A stretch of DNA of 64,000 nucleotides from Pusillimonas caeni (GCF_003545815.1 NZ_PDUW01000005.1:294289-358288); one strand, 5' to 3'. Counted from the first letter of the stretch, positions 27,309 through 36,230 are shown. Notes: a model not told the origin generated them from the letters alone. Program-made: numbers and translations.

Positions 27309-27340
27309 CTCTCAGGTCTACGGTTCGAACTCAGATCTCA

Positions 27341-27700
27341 TTATTGAGGTGAGGACGGCGCCTCAAGCTTGTCGGCATACTTGACCATGATGTCGCCCAT
27401 GGCACGCATCATCTCGCCATGCATCTGCATCTTCACTTTGCTATTGGCTCCGCTAGCAGCGCCCATCATAGGACAGCTGCCCATCATCCTCATCATGTCA
27501 CCGCCCATCATGCCGTGATCTTTCATCTTGCCTGGCTTCATATCGCCCATCTTGGGCGCGTCACCATTCTGCATCATGCCTGATTCAGCTTTCGTGCCTG
27601 CGGTAGTGCCATAACTGCTGGAAGTCGCTGCTACTCCCGCACCGCTTACGCCCAACAAGAGCGCCGTCATGGGTGCAATAAATAGTACTTTCATATTCAT
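27341..27700 (-). CDS. Met-rich exported protein of unknown function
   Basis: 119 aa with a signal peptide (MNMKVLFIAPMTALLLGVSG, cleavage near AAA/T at about residue 25). The mature chain is extremely Met-rich (GMMGGDMMRMMGSCPMMG) with a single Cys and few His residues. I do not recognise a family. Composition and location suggest periplasmic Cu(I) or Ag(I) binding. A GGAG-like ribosome-binding site precedes the start. A distant relation to other small periplasmic Met-rich Cu proteins is possible but not shown. Confidence 0.72.
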   Translation of the reverse strand: MNMKVLFIAPMTALLLGVSGAGVAATSSSYGTTAGTKAESGMMQNGDAPKMGDMKPGKMKDHGMMGGDMMRMMGSCPMMGAASGANSKVKMQMHGEMMRAMGDIMVKYADKLEAPSSPQ

Positions 27701-27860
27701 TTGTATCTCCTAAATCCAGAAAATTGACTTTTCACGAACCGGCTTGAACTTGTGGCGCAAGAGAGATGTAGATATAGAGGTGTAAATGTCTTCCAGCGTC
27801 AGAGCAGCAAGGCGTACCAATCGTGGCGTACCCGGCTATACCATTGCTTGTATGTAGATT

Positions 27861-28277
27861 TTAGTCCTTGGAAAACGGTTTACCGTTAAAGTCCACAGTA
27901 ACCAGATTGCCGTCCAACTCGCCCATGCCTGGCGCATTCAACGGCATGCCAGGCGCCGACACGCCCTTCACTGATGAGTCAGCCAGCAATTTGTTGACAG
28001 CATTGGCCGGTACGTGTCCCTCGATGATTTGGCCAGTGGCTTCGACCACGCCCGTATGACACGACCCAAGCTTTGGTGGCACACCGAGTTCTTGCTTCAC
28101 CGAAGCCATGTCGGCCGTTTTGATCGCCGTAACATCAAAGCCAGCATCCCGCATATGCTCGACCCACCCAGTGCAGCAACCGCAATTGGGATCCTGATAT
28201 ACGGTAATGGCCGTGCCGGCAGCCTGTGCAAAGGATGACGCGACGGCCAAGGCAGCCGCTGCGAGCCATAATTTCAT
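27861..28277 (-). CDS. DUF411 family periplasmic metal-binding protein
   Basis: 138 aa from ATG 28277 with ribosome-binding site GGAGCAGG; the longer upstream frame lacks support. A signal peptide (MKLWLAAAALAVASSFAQAA) is followed by the DUF411 hallmark DPNCGCCTGWVEHMRDAGFD. Further family features are the Cys/His pair GSCHTG and GHVPA. DUF411 proteins of copper and silver loci are thought to bind metal through the CxCC site. The upstream gene is the broken cytochrome c copy, so the three minus-strand genes from 29345 probably formed one transcript. Confidence 0.9.
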   Translation of the reverse strand: MKLWLAAAALAVASSFAQAAGTAITVYQDPNCGCCTGWVEHMRDAGFDVTAIKTADMASVKQELGVPPKLGSCHTGVVEATGQIIEGHVPANAVNKLLADSSVKGVSAPGMPLNAPGMGELDGNLVTVDFNGKPFSKD

Positions 28278-28347
28278 GAAACCTGCTCCAGTGAAAATGT
28301 AAATCTTGAATGACTCATAGTATAGATAAAGACCACGCTCGGGCAGC

Positions 28348-28818
28348 TTAGTTCTGTCGTTGCAATGTGACGTCCTTCTGTGCCTCCAGGACCTTGGGCG
28401 GCCAGTTGCTCTTGATGTAAGCCAGTACCGCAATGATCTCTTGATCGCTGAGGATCTCCCGACGCGGGCATGTCGCTCACATAGCCTGGCGGCACCGTCT
28501 TCCCAGGAACCAGGCCGTTTTTCACCATATTGACCAACATCGCATCAGGATGGTGCCAGGTATGGCCGGTTTTGTCGTGCGGCGGTGCGGGCAGCCTGCC
28601 ATTGGGCATGCGGTCACGCCAGTTCGGCTGCCCTTGCAGCGACTCACCAGGGCAAGCTGCGCAATTGTTCGCATAGATCGCCCTGCCCTGCATCACAAGA
28701 GCCTGATCCGCAGGGTCGATGAATGCCGAGCCGGATCCCCGTATGACGCTGTAAAGGGTGGCGCGGCGCCGACGACGACAGCGTCGACTACCCCAAAGTC
28801 CAATTTCTTCCGTGCCAT
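28348..28818 (-). pseudogene. Second c-type cytochrome gene, decayed
   Basis: Paralogue of the cytochrome at 21584-22069. The middle frame reads GSAFIDPADQALVMQGRAIY and NGRLPAPPHDKTGHTWHHPD, very close to the intact copy, but the haem motif is NCAACPG, so the essential His of CxxCH is replaced by Pro. The N-terminal part (MARKKLDFGVVDA) and the C-terminal part (VLAYIKSNWPPKVLEAQKD, ending RQN) are in other frames, so there are at least two frameshifts. It lies just after the second cupredoxin gene. Loss of haem attachment and frameshifts make it non-functional. Confidence 0.87.
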
Positions 28819-28832
28819 TTTAATGCGCTAGA

Positions 28833-29345
28833 TCAGCTAACTTTTACCTTGCCGACCATCCCGGCCTCCATGTGGCCCGGAATGAGGCAAGCGAAATCGA
28901 CGGTGCCAGCCTGGTCGAACTGCCACACCAAGCCACCGATCTTACCCGGACCCAATGTGATCATATTCGGTTCCGCATGCTGCATCCCCGGCATTTTTTG
29001 CATTTCGGCCGCATGGGCCTTCAGATCGGCGAGGGATCCGATCACCATTTCATGGGGGATTTTGCCCGTGTTCTTGATAAAGAAACGAATGGTCTCGCCA
29101 GCGCTGACCTGGATGTCACCCGGTGTAAACCGCATGGTGTCGTCCATCGTCAACTCAATCGTGCGGGTAACTTTGGCCGGATCGCCAGGCTTGCCAGCCG
29201 GCGACGGTGCATTCGACATGGTGGACATATCGTGCCCAGGCATGCCATGCGCCGGTGCGCCATGCCCCCCGCCATGGCTGCCCGCAGCCAATGCGAGGGC
29301 CGGAAGGACACTTAAAGCCAAAATAGAAAGGGTCTTTTTCATCAT
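28833..29345 (-). CDS. Periplasmic cupredoxin-domain copper protein (CopI-like), copy 2
   Basis: 170 aa, roughly 80 percent alike by eye to the copy at 20203-20712. It has signal peptide KKTLSILALSVLPALALAAG, a His/Met-rich linker and the cupredoxin domain. The ligand regions are GKIPHEMVIG and FACLIPGHMEAGM. GGAG precedes two adjacent ATGs (29345, 29342). It heads the minus-strand set with the cytochrome pseudogene and DUF411 gene and has its own island-type operator. Duplicate function with copy 1 is likely. Confidence 0.88.
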   Translation of the reverse strand: MMKKTLSILALSVLPALALAAGSHGGGHGAPAHGMPGHDMSTMSNAPSPAGKPGDPAKVTRTIELTMDDTMRFTPGDIQVSAGETIRFFIKNTGKIPHEMVIGSLADLKAHAAEMQKMPGMQHAEPNMITLGPGKIGGLVWQFDQAGTVDFACLIPGHMEAGMVGKVKVS

Positions 29346-29505
29346 GGGTATACTCCTAGAGTTTGTTTAAGTAGGCAGCCATTTCAAACCGCCCCAAGAA
29401 AAGGCAATATCGAAACCGAAAACCCAAACCATCCAAGAAACGGGCTTCCTGCTTCATCGCCCGAGTTAGTCACTTTAATGGCAACAGCATTGAGCAATCA
29501 ATTGC

Positions 29506-29560
29506 ACTTTAACGAAGTACAACTGCCGATCTACTGACGTGCAAATTACAATTTTGTAAT
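29506..29560 (-). promoter_or_regulatory. Promoter of cupredoxin copy 2 with CopR-type operator
   Basis: Read leftward: operator ATTACAAAATTGTAAT (29560-29545), 16 nt, CGGCAG, and -10-like TAAAGT at 29511-29506, 33 nt after the operator. The stretch CGTTAAAGTGC around the -10 is the same as at copA. Confidence 0.75.
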
Positions 29561-29691
29561 ATAGGCACGGCCGTTCTAACCGAGGGCTTATTTGAGTTAC
29601 TACGAGCACCTCCATGGCGTCTGCCATCTCTGCCACAGGCAACTGTTCCATAACATATTTGTGCCATGCGCACGGTTTAGGCCGTCGGAGC

Positions 29692-30843
29692 TCAGTCAGG
29701 GCGTACAATCCATGTGCTTTTCTTGGGCGAAACTTTGCCTCGTAGGTACACTTCCTGCGTGGACGAGACGAAAGAACCAATCGAGAACTCCTGAACAGCC
29801 TTCTGACGCGCGCGCTGACCCATGGAAACTAGTTCTGCAGGGCTTTCCAACACCTTCGTAAGAACGGAAGCTATCGCCTGCGGATCTCGGATTGGCACAA
29901 TCCAGCCATCATGTCCATTTTTGACGTTCTCTGGTAAGCCGCCCGCATCACTTACGATTACAGGTATACCCATAGCCATCATTTCTCGGCATGCAAACGA
30001 AATAGTCTCTATCTCAGATGACACAACAAACCCGACGTCCAACGCTGCCAAGCATGAACGGACATCATCCAAGAGCCCTGTGAAAACCACACTATTGCGC
30101 AGGTTTAGTGCCTCGACTCTGGCGCGCTGAGCATCTGATGGAAGGACGCCGGCAATCAAGATGACGATTTGGCTTCGTAGCACAGCAGGAAGAAGAGAGA
30201 CCGCTTCGACCATATCCAGCCAGTTCTTGTACGCCGCGGTCCCCGCATTGCTACCCACAACTAACCGCCCTGCCAAGTGAGGCGGAATCCAGCAGCTTTT
30301 CGCAGCTAATCGCTCCTCTGGCGCGGGGGGAACAAACCTGTCCAGTTCAACACCATTACGGATTACGTGCAGACGGCACCCTCTGAAGTACGAATGGACC
30401 AACTTATTTCGCGTGTGATCGCAGACGCAAATGACATGATCTGTTGCCAGCTTTGCACGAGCTAGTGCTCCGACGCTTCGAGATAGGCGGTCACTATGTT
30501 GGGTATACACGAGCACTGGGCGCCAAGCGCCAGAACCCATCAATGCGAACATACAGGCACGATGGTCTGTCGCGCCGTTAACATGAATAATGTCAAATTG
30601 CTCACGCCGCAAGAATGCTCTAAGGCGCCGAAGGCTCAGCAGCGTTCTGAGCAACCCTCCTTTAAATTCGTGCGGCATAGTTCGAACGCCTGCCAGAGCC
30701 GCAGCTGATTCGAAAAGACGGCTCCCACTGGGTGCTGCAATGACGATCTCGTGCTCACTGCTGAGTTTGCGCGCAAGCGAAAGAATGTAAGTAGTGTGTC
30801 CTCCGCCGTCTCCTCGATGAAAGTTGGTATAGAGAATCTTCAT
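29692..30843 (-). CDS. Family-4 glycosyltransferase
   Basis: GT-B type sugar transferase of 383 aa. The N-terminal domain starts MKILYTNFHRGDGGGHTTYI (a glycine-rich loop). The C-terminal nucleotide-sugar domain contains VIRNGVELDRFVPP, VGSNAGTAAYKNW and the E-x7-E region FACREMMAMGIPVIVSDAGG. Such enzymes build lipopolysaccharide core, O-chain or capsule. The acceptor and sugar cannot be told from sequence. It stands alone between the copper set and the porin, with an island-type operator about 400 bp upstream. Codon use looks like that of its neighbours. Confidence 0.85.
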   Translation of the reverse strand: MKILYTNFHRGDGGGHTTYILSLARKLSSEHEIVIAAPSGSRLFESAAALAGVRTMPHEFKGGLLRTLLSLRRLRAFLRREQFDIIHVNGATDHRACMFALMGSGAWRPVLVYTQHSDRLSRSVGALARAKLATDHVICVCDHTRNKLVHSYFRGCRLHVIRNGVELDRFVPPAPEERLAAKSCWIPPHLAGRLVVGSNAGTAAYKNWLDMVEAVSLLPAVLRSQIVILIAGVLPSDAQRARVEALNLRNSVVFTGLLDDVRSCLAALDVGFVVSSEIETISFACREMMAMGIPVIVSDAGGLPENVKNGHDGWIVPIRDPQAIASVLTKVLESPAELVSMGQRARQKAVQEFSIGSFVSSTQEVYLRGKVSPKKSTWIVRPD

Positions 30844-31198
30844 AATGACAGCGGTGTGGTGAAACGAGATATCTTTTTCATATTCGAAATGGTCGCTATC
30901 GTTTAGAAATGGGACAGCACATAACGAGATATCTGCTAGAGCTTGAAATGCTTCTGACCCGGGCTTTGGAGTATCCGCCTAGCCGTCCTTTGCAGCCAAC
31001 TGACTACTTCGACGCCTTCGCGCATTCACGTAGAACTGCAGACTCGTTGTTTATCAACGCCAGAAGACAACCTAAGCCTTGACCGAGCTACCGGTACTTA
31101 AGCGAAGCGGCAATCCAGCGTGCTGAGGAGATCAAAGCTTGTTTTCTTAGCGAAGCCACGGCTATAAAGATGGCGGGTTCTTCGCCTACAAGACGTGA
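30844..31198. other. Long untranslated leader of the glycosyltransferase gene
   Basis: About 350 bp between the predicted promoter at 31199-31253 and the glycosyltransferase ATG at 30843. No convincing open frame is seen on either strand. It would form an unusually long 5' leader if that promoter serves this gene. Confidence 0.35.
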
Positions 31199-31253
31199 AT
31201 GGTAAGCGTACGGACGTGACAAACGTCGAACTCTAGGATTACATTTTTGCAAT
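31199..31253 (-). promoter_or_regulatory. CopR-type operator and promoter facing the glycosyltransferase gene
   Basis: Read leftward: ATTGCAAAAATGTAAT (31253-31238), 16 nt, TGTCAC, and TACCAT at 31204-31199, again 33 nt after the operator. One half-site is altered (TTGCA for TTACA). The geometry points away from the porin and toward the glycosyltransferase. Confidence 0.6.
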
Positions 31254-31825
31254 GCACATTAGAAGCGCGTCCACCCAGATAGGCAGCTTTGAAGACTGCA
31301 AACTTCCGATAGCGCAATAGCTTCCGCTCGCATGAACATGGACCAATTCATAGCATTTGGCCACACAGCATCGTCTGATTGACCGAATGACACTCAAGAC
31401 TGCTCACGAGTGGAAGGACTGCGCCAAAGCACAGGGCCACAACGACACTTAAACGAACAGAGCCGCAAGGCGAATAAAGACCATTGCCATGGTGACTTTC
31501 TGGTGTCAGGCCCCGACGAAGCAGCGCCTCAGTTCCGTATGCCTTCTTCGTAGGTTCAACGATGCGCTAACCCCTCCGCTCGTTGAACGGCATAGCGGAA
31601 CAATCAATATGATCAAGCAGGACGAAAAGAAGCACCGCGAGCCCATTTCAATGAATTATGTAGACGCGGATTCCAGCTTTATTTTTGCCGCCTGAATCTA
31701 CGCTTGAAGTTGCTATCAACCGTCAACTCAGCTCTGAACGGCGACGTAATCGAGATGATCACGGCCACTGAATTTCAGCGAATTCTGTTCCCTGCCAACT
31801 TTAATTACCGGAAGATGATTACGAG
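31254..31825. other. Intergenic region, no gene recognised
   Basis: About 570 bp upstream of porin A with scattered short frames (one at 31489-31695) that show no ribosome-binding site or family similarity. I see no repeat or RNA gene in it. Confidence 0.35.
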
Positions 31826-31841
31826 ATTACATCTCCGTCAG
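31826..31841 (+). promoter_or_regulatory. Operator-like palindrome upstream of porin A
   Basis: ATTACATCTCCGTCAG, a diverged copy of the island operator, ends 125 bp before the porin ATG. The second porin has ATTACATTTCAGTAAT at almost the same distance (129 bp). In both, the sequence 33 nt later is CTGCTG or CTGTTG, not TAnnnT. The site may act differently here, for example as a repressor site. Confidence 0.5.
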
Positions 31842-31966
31842 GAAGCTCGAAATTCACTGCGCGTTAACGAAACACTGCTGTAATGCCGGCGACTTCCATT
31901 CGGAAGTTTGATCAGTTGACCCACAAAAGGTCTTGCAACTGATCAAGGCTAATTTCTGGAGTTTTC

Positions 31967-33070
31967 ATGAAAAAGAGTTTGCTGGTAGCCGCCTTGTTAT
32001 CCGGTTTTTCAGGTGCGGCGCAAGCCAATACATCCGTAACGCTATATGGTCTTTTGGATGGTGGTGTGGGCTATACAAAATTCAAAAGCGACACAGCCAG
32101 CGCATCCAAAACGGGTGGTTGGGATGGCGCTCAGTCGAGCAATCGCTGGGGCTTGCGGGGCAGCGAAGATCTGGGTGATGGCCTGAAGGCCATCTTCACG
32201 CTGGAAAACGGTTACAGCCTGATGAACGGTACCCAAGCCCAAGGCGGTCGTCTGTATGGCCGAGAAGCGGTGCTTGGTCTGAAATCCGATGCTTGGGGCA
32301 CGATCACGCTGGGCCGCCAGGGCAACATCGCCTACCGCTGGCTGGCTGGTGTCGCCACGCCCTTCGGCAACAATTTCAATCAAGCTCGTACCGCCGGCAC
32401 GTTCAGCGTGGCTGAGGTACGTTACGATAACCAGATTCAGTACCTGACTCCCAGCATTTCTGGCTTCCAGGCTGGTATCGGGTATTCGTTCAATGCGGAT
32501 GGTGAGCAAGAGTTCAAGCAGAGGGACCAGAACGAGTCGAACGTCCGCGCCGTGACTGCGGGTCTGCGCTATTTGAATGGTCCCGTGGCTGCGGTTCTGA
32601 CCTATGACCAGATGAAGGACGCCAAGACCGTCACCGGCATCAAGGCCAAATCCTGGAACCTTGCAGGCAGTTATGACTTCGAGGTGGCCGAGGTGCATCT
32701 GGGCTTCGGCATCACTGATGACGGCTGGTTCGGCACGCCCTCTCAATTGCGCAATTCGGAACTCGATTTCGGCAGTATCCGCGCTTACAACGATGGCTTC
32801 CGTGCTTACTCTTACGGCGTAGGCCTAAGCGCCCCTGTCGGCGCGCGCGGTAAGCTGCTCGCCGGTTGGGGTATGGTCGACCCGCGCAACAACGGTGCGG
32901 CCTACGCCGGCCGCGACCTCAAAGCGCAGCACATTTTTGGCCTGGCCTACACCTACAAACTCTCCGCGCGTACCAATCTTTATGCGCAAGGCGCCTATGG
33001 AAAAAATGTCGCCTTCGTTTCGGGTAACAAGACTCAGTCGATTGGCGTCGGCCTGCGTCACAGCTTCTAA
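31967..33070 (+). CDS. Gram-negative general porin, copy A
   Basis: Outer-membrane trimeric porin of the Burkholderia/Bordetella type, 367 aa. The signal peptide (MKKSLLVAALLSGFSGAAQA) is followed by SVTLYGLLDGGVGYTKF. The gate-region motif SSNRWGLRGSEDLGDGLKAI and LGRQGNIAYRWLAGVATPFG are typical of the family. The chain ends with VGLRHSF and a terminal Phe for barrel assembly. TGGAG lies 7 nt before the ATG. A close paralogue is at 57596-58699. The porin stands next to the DUF4148 gene and a two-component system, an arrangement repeated in the second module. Confidence 0.93.
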   Translation: MKKSLLVAALLSGFSGAAQANTSVTLYGLLDGGVGYTKFKSDTASASKTGGWDGAQSSNRWGLRGSEDLGDGLKAIFTLENGYSLMNGTQAQGGRLYGREAVLGLKSDAWGTITLGRQGNIAYRWLAGVATPFGNNFNQARTAGTFSVAEVRYDNQIQYLTPSISGFQAGIGYSFNADGEQEFKQRDQNESNVRAVTAGLRYLNGPVAAVLTYDQMKDAKTVTGIKAKSWNLAGSYDFEVAEVHLGFGITDDGWFGTPSQLRNSELDFGSIRAYNDGFRAYSYGVGLSAPVGARGKLLAGWGMVDPRNNGAAYAGRDLKAQHIFGLAYTYKLSARTNLYAQGAYGKNVAFVSGNKTQSIGVGLRHSF

Positions 33071-33083
33071 GTTAGCATGATGT

Positions 33084-33117
33084 CCATCAGGGTGCAGATT
33101 CCCATGCACGCTGATGG
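33084..33117 (+). terminator. Hairpin after porin A
   Basis: CCATCAGGGTGCA (33084-33096) can pair with TGCACGCTGATGG (33105-33117) with one G-G mismatch, 13 bp after the porin stop. There is no clear U tract, so it may stabilise the porin message or act in Rho-assisted termination. Confidence 0.5.
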
Positions 33118-33452
33118 GCGATGGTGTTTGACTCGATAGCAGCGGTGTGTGGTTTGTCTTTTCGAAACGGCGGCATGGCAGGGAAGAAGCCAGGCATGAC
33201 CGAAGCGATAGTTCGGGTCGAGCGCACAGTTTGGTAGGCTCCGAGCCGCTTTCCTAGTGGCGCTCATATCGGCTGTTCTGACGCTGTTCATCGGTGAGGT
33301 GAATCGCCCCGAGCGTAGTGGGAGACTCCGCTAAGGCGAAACTTGCTGCAGCAGCCGTTCGCAAAGGATCAACGCGCCCGAAGAATCGAGCATGATCGAC
33401 TGTGTACACCTATTGAAATCGCTTAGACAAAGATCATTACGGTTTGAGTTGG
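33118..33452. other. Intergenic region, no gene recognised
   Basis: About 330 bp between the porin hairpin and the DUF4148 promoter. Short frames are present but unsupported, and no repeat is seen. Confidence 0.35.
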
Positions 33453-33507
33453 GTAACAAAAAAGTAATGCGCGTATTCGGAAATTTACTAGGCTGATTTT
33501 CTACAAT
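33453..33507 (+). promoter_or_regulatory. Island-type promoter of DUF4148 gene A
   Basis: Operator GTAACAAAAAAGTAAT (33453-33468) and -10-like TACAAT at 33502-33507, exactly 33 nt downstream. The TGnCAG element between them is not conserved. The copy before the second DUF4148 gene has the same 33-nt spacing. The ATG follows about 75 nt after the -10. Confidence 0.7.
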
Positions 33508-33581
33508 TCATTCAAGCGGCTTAACTTTCATCACGCGCCATTGCGCAGCCGCATGCGTTCGTAAATTTTAGGAGTAAACAT

Positions 33582-33890
33582 ATGACCAACTTGAAAAAGA
33601 ACCTTTTCGCAGCAGTGCTGCTGGCGACATCGACGATGGCAGTCAGCGCACAGCCGCATACGTCCGCTGTCAGTGCAAGCGCGGCGGCGTCCTCAAGCAT
33701 AGATAAGACGCGCGCGGAAGTGCGTGCAGATCTAGCATTGTGGAAGAAAGCGGGGCTCGATCAATTCCGGGTAGACTACGAGCCCTCCATTACCTTTAGC
33801 CGCGAATACAGATCTGCCTACGCTGAGTATGTTCGTATGCGTAATGGCCCAGAATATAACGCAGAGGTACAACGGCAATCGAAACGGTAA
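33582..33890 (+). CDS. DUF4148 family exported protein, copy A
   Basis: Small periplasmic protein of 102 aa with a signal peptide (NLFAAVLLATSTMAVSAQ). The DUF4148 segment reads KTRAEVRADLALWKKAGLDQ and, later, SREYRSAYAEYVRMRNGPEY. The family is frequent in Burkholderiales and has no known function. TAGGAG precedes the ATG. The paralogue at 58964-59269 shares the EYRSAYAEY-RMRNG-EY signature and also neighbours a porin and a two-component system. Confidence 0.87.
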   Translation: MTNLKKNLFAAVLLATSTMAVSAQPHTSAVSASAAASSSIDKTRAEVRADLALWKKAGLDQFRVDYEPSITFSREYRSAYAEYVRMRNGPEYNAEVQRQSKR

Positions 33891-33935
33891 TTCGATTTGA
33901 CGAGGCTCTTCTCCATGAAGGAGTAGCAATAGTCA

Positions 33936-33970
33936 CCGCGCATAGCTACACTTGTGCGCGGTATTCTTAT
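33936..33970 (+). terminator. Probable terminator of DUF4148 gene A
   Basis: Stem CCGCGCA (33936-33942) and TGCGCGG (33955-33961) with a 12-nt loop, followed by TATTCTTAT. It lies 46 bp after the DUF4148 stop and before the convergent kinase gene. Confidence 0.6.
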
Positions 33971-34032
33971 CTAACACCTAGGCGGTCATTCCCATGTATG
34001 GCGCGGTTAATATCCGAACACGAATGCCAAAA

Positions 34033-35367
34033 CTAATGTAGTGGTCGAGCCACTGTAAACCCCATAGTAACCAATCGATCGACCGTCCTACAAAACGTTT
34101 TTCCGCCATGCATTCGAGCTATCGCGGCAACGATTGCTAGCCCCAGCCCAAGATGACCTCGATCGCTAGACGCCTGCTCTGCTGGTAACCTGACGAACCT
34201 CCCAAAACACCTAACCAGGTGCTCTTGTGCGACAGGCGAGCCAAGATTACAAACTGCGATCCGCACCTCTTCGTCTGCTGTTTCCGCCACGATCAGCACA
34301 TCGGTGAACGCGTCGGCATGCCGGATCGCGTTTGATAGCAAATTCGACACGGCGCGTTGAAAAAGCGTACGGCTTATCATTGCTGAGGCGTCGCCCACTA
34401 GCAGTAACTTCACATCAGCTTCCTCGGCCTGAGCCTCGTGATAATCCATAACCTCCTGGATGGCAATGGCAATACTGTTGGTCTGTTCTGTCTTAATCCG
34501 CGCGCCGCCATCGGCCCGTGCGAGGAGCAATATGTCGCTGATGACTCTTTCCATTCTGTGTAGATCTTCCAGATTAGAAGCGAGCATTTCGTTAAGCGAA
34601 TGCTCATAGCGTTTCGTACTTAATGCCAACTCGGTTTCACCAATCAGCGTTGCTAACGGCGTCCTTAACTCATGGGCTAGATTGGCATTAAATTCCTCCA
34701 TCTGAGCATAGGCACCTTCGATACGTTCAAGCAACGCGTTGAACTGGGCGATCAGCGGTAGAATTTCTGCCAGAGGGGTCTTCGTCTCCAGTCGCTCGCC
34801 CAACCGTTCTGGAGACAGCTTTGCGACCTGGCGACTCAATGCATCGATCGGAGTCAGCGCCCTGCGAACCAACCACGCGGCACCTAACGAAGCGAGTACT
34901 GCGCCTAAAATTGCGCCAATAAACAGAGCCAGTGCCAAGCTTTTGAGAAAACGGACGTCAGAAGTGATGTCCATGGTCAGTTGCGCTTGGATCGGTCCAG
35001 TCGATAGTCCATACTCAGGTAGCTTAAACGTAAGCTGCCGAAACATGCTTGCTTTGGCGTTTAATGGTCTTTTGCCAAACGTCTGGGTCACACTGCTACT
35101 TTGCAGAACCAGCGAGAGCTCTGGATGGCCATGGAAGAAATCCAAGAGCTGATGTTGCAACGATTCGAAGCTATCTTTAGATACATTTTCCGTAGTTAAA
35201 TGCAGAATCGCCCTCTGCTTTTCCGCCAAAAGCTCGGTCTGACGGGTCGCGAAATTCGAACTAATAACAAGATAGACAGCTGTACAGATCAGTCCTACGC
35301 TTACCAAGGTCTGTATCGCGAGCCAGCGCGAAAGTCGGCCTCGAATTGAGTTTGAGCAACTCAACAT
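34033..35367 (-). CDS. Sensor histidine kinase of envelope module A
   Basis: Membrane kinase of 444 aa. Helices lie near residues 20-37 and 143-167 around a periplasmic domain of about 105 residues. A HAMP-like linker (RRALTPIDALSRQVAKL) precedes the H-box NANLAHELRTPLATLIGE with phospho-acceptor His near 232, then DILLLARADGG, NLLSNAIRHAD and GLGLAIVAAIARMHGG. It overlaps the response regulator end by 7 bp. It is clearly paralogous to the kinase at 59602-60951 (same start RLSRWLAIQT versus WLSRWLAIQT and DFFHG/DFFYG in the sensor), more so than to copS. The signal is unknown; a metal is likely from context. Confidence 0.9.
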   Translation of the reverse strand: MLSCSNSIRGRLSRWLAIQTLVSVGLICTAVYLVISSNFATRQTELLAEKQRAILHLTTENVSKDSFESLQHQLLDFFHGHPELSLVLQSSSVTQTFGKRPLNAKASMFRQLTFKLPEYGLSTGPIQAQLTMDITSDVRFLKSLALALFIGAILGAVLASLGAAWLVRRALTPIDALSRQVAKLSPERLGERLETKTPLAEILPLIAQFNALLERIEGAYAQMEEFNANLAHELRTPLATLIGETELALSTKRYEHSLNEMLASNLEDLHRMERVISDILLLARADGGARIKTEQTNSIAIAIQEVMDYHEAQAEEADVKLLLVGDASAMISRTLFQRAVSNLLSNAIRHADAFTDVLIVAETADEEVRIAVCNLGSPVAQEHLVRCFGRFVRLPAEQASSDRGHLGLGLAIVAAIARMHGGKTFCRTVDRLVTMGFTVARPLH

Positions 35368-36056
35368 TCGGCATCCCGAGCCTCAATTACATAGCCCATG
35401 CCGCGCACGGTGTGTATGAGTTTGTTCTCGAACGGGCCATCCACCTTTGCGCGTAATCGCCGCACGGCCGCTTCAACTACGTTAGTATTATTGTTGAAAT
35501 TAATATCCCATACCTGTTCCGCTAAAGTCTGCCGAGACAAGACTTGGCCACGCTTTCGCATGAACAACTGGAGCAAAGCGAACTCCTTCACAGTCAAGTT
35601 GATCGGCTGCTCGTTCCGATAGACGCGTCGGCGCAGAAGATCCAACTCTAGATCAGCTACGCGAACGATATTCGTGTGGGAGTCAGTCAAGTTTGCAGGA
35701 TCGTTCCTACGAACCAACGCGAAGATCCGAGCCATGAGCTCGGTCAGCGAGAAGGGCTTGGGAAGGTAATCGTCAGCGCCATCCTCCAGCCCTCTTACCC
35801 GGTCTTCAACCCGGTCTCTTGCGCTAAGCATGAGCACTGGCACACGACCCTGCTTGCGCAGCTCGCGTAATAGTTGAAATCCATCCATACCCGGCAACAT
35901 TACATCCAGAAGGATAAGATCGTATGGGGTTTCCCGTGCGAAATATAGACCTTCCCTGCCATCGCCAGCCACATCAACCACATAGCCATGTTCCGTCAAT
36001 GCTCGACGTAAGTAGTCCGCAAGCTTTCTTTCATCTTCGACCACAAGAACTTTCAT
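35361..36056 (-). CDS. OmpR-family response regulator of envelope module A
   Basis: Regulator of about 231 aa. ATG 36056 is chosen because the receiver domain begins MKVLVVEDERKLADYLRRAL there; the open frame upstream has no family similarity. The phosphorylation site is LILLDVMLPGMDGFQ, with K in DYLPKPF. The C-terminal winged helix contains VVEAAVRRLRAKVDGPF and [11 protein letters not shown], almost the same recognition helix as CopR and the regulator at 60951. It therefore may read the same operator family. It has an island-type promoter, so it is probably autoregulated or under CopR control. Confidence 0.9.
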   Translation of the reverse strand: MKVLVVEDERKLADYLRRALTEHGYVVDVAGDGREGLYFARETPYDLILLDVMLPGMDGFQLLRELRKQGRVPVLMLSARDRVEDRVRGLEDGADDYLPKPFSLTELMARIFALVRRNDPANLTDSHTNIVRVADLELDLLRRRVYRNEQPINLTVKEFALLQLFMRKRGQVLSRQTLAEQVWDINFNNNTNVVEAAVRRLRAKVDGPFENKLIHTVRGMGYVIEARDAEC

Positions 36057-36175
36057 TGCGGGTGTGATTCCTCCATGGGATAAGGGCTGAGCGCACAGTG
36101 GCGCGTGAGGCAACACCGCATCTGCTGTCGTAACTAGCAGCTCGTTCCTAACGCACGGTATTCTCGCAACTGTAT

Positions 36176-36230
36176 ACGTTACGTTATTCAGCCTGTCATT
36201 AGACGAACACAATCATTACAAATTCGTAAT
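36176..36230 (-). promoter_or_regulatory. Island-type promoter of module A two-component system
   Basis: Read leftward: operator ATTACGAATTTGTAAT (36230-36215), 16 nt, TGACAG, then TAACGT at 36181-36176, 33 nt after the operator. The start codon of the regulator is about 120 nt further on. Confidence 0.72.

Noticed and set aside
31489..31695. 68-codon frame upstream of porin A
   Set aside because: No supporting start signal, no similarity, and composition unlike neighbouring genes.
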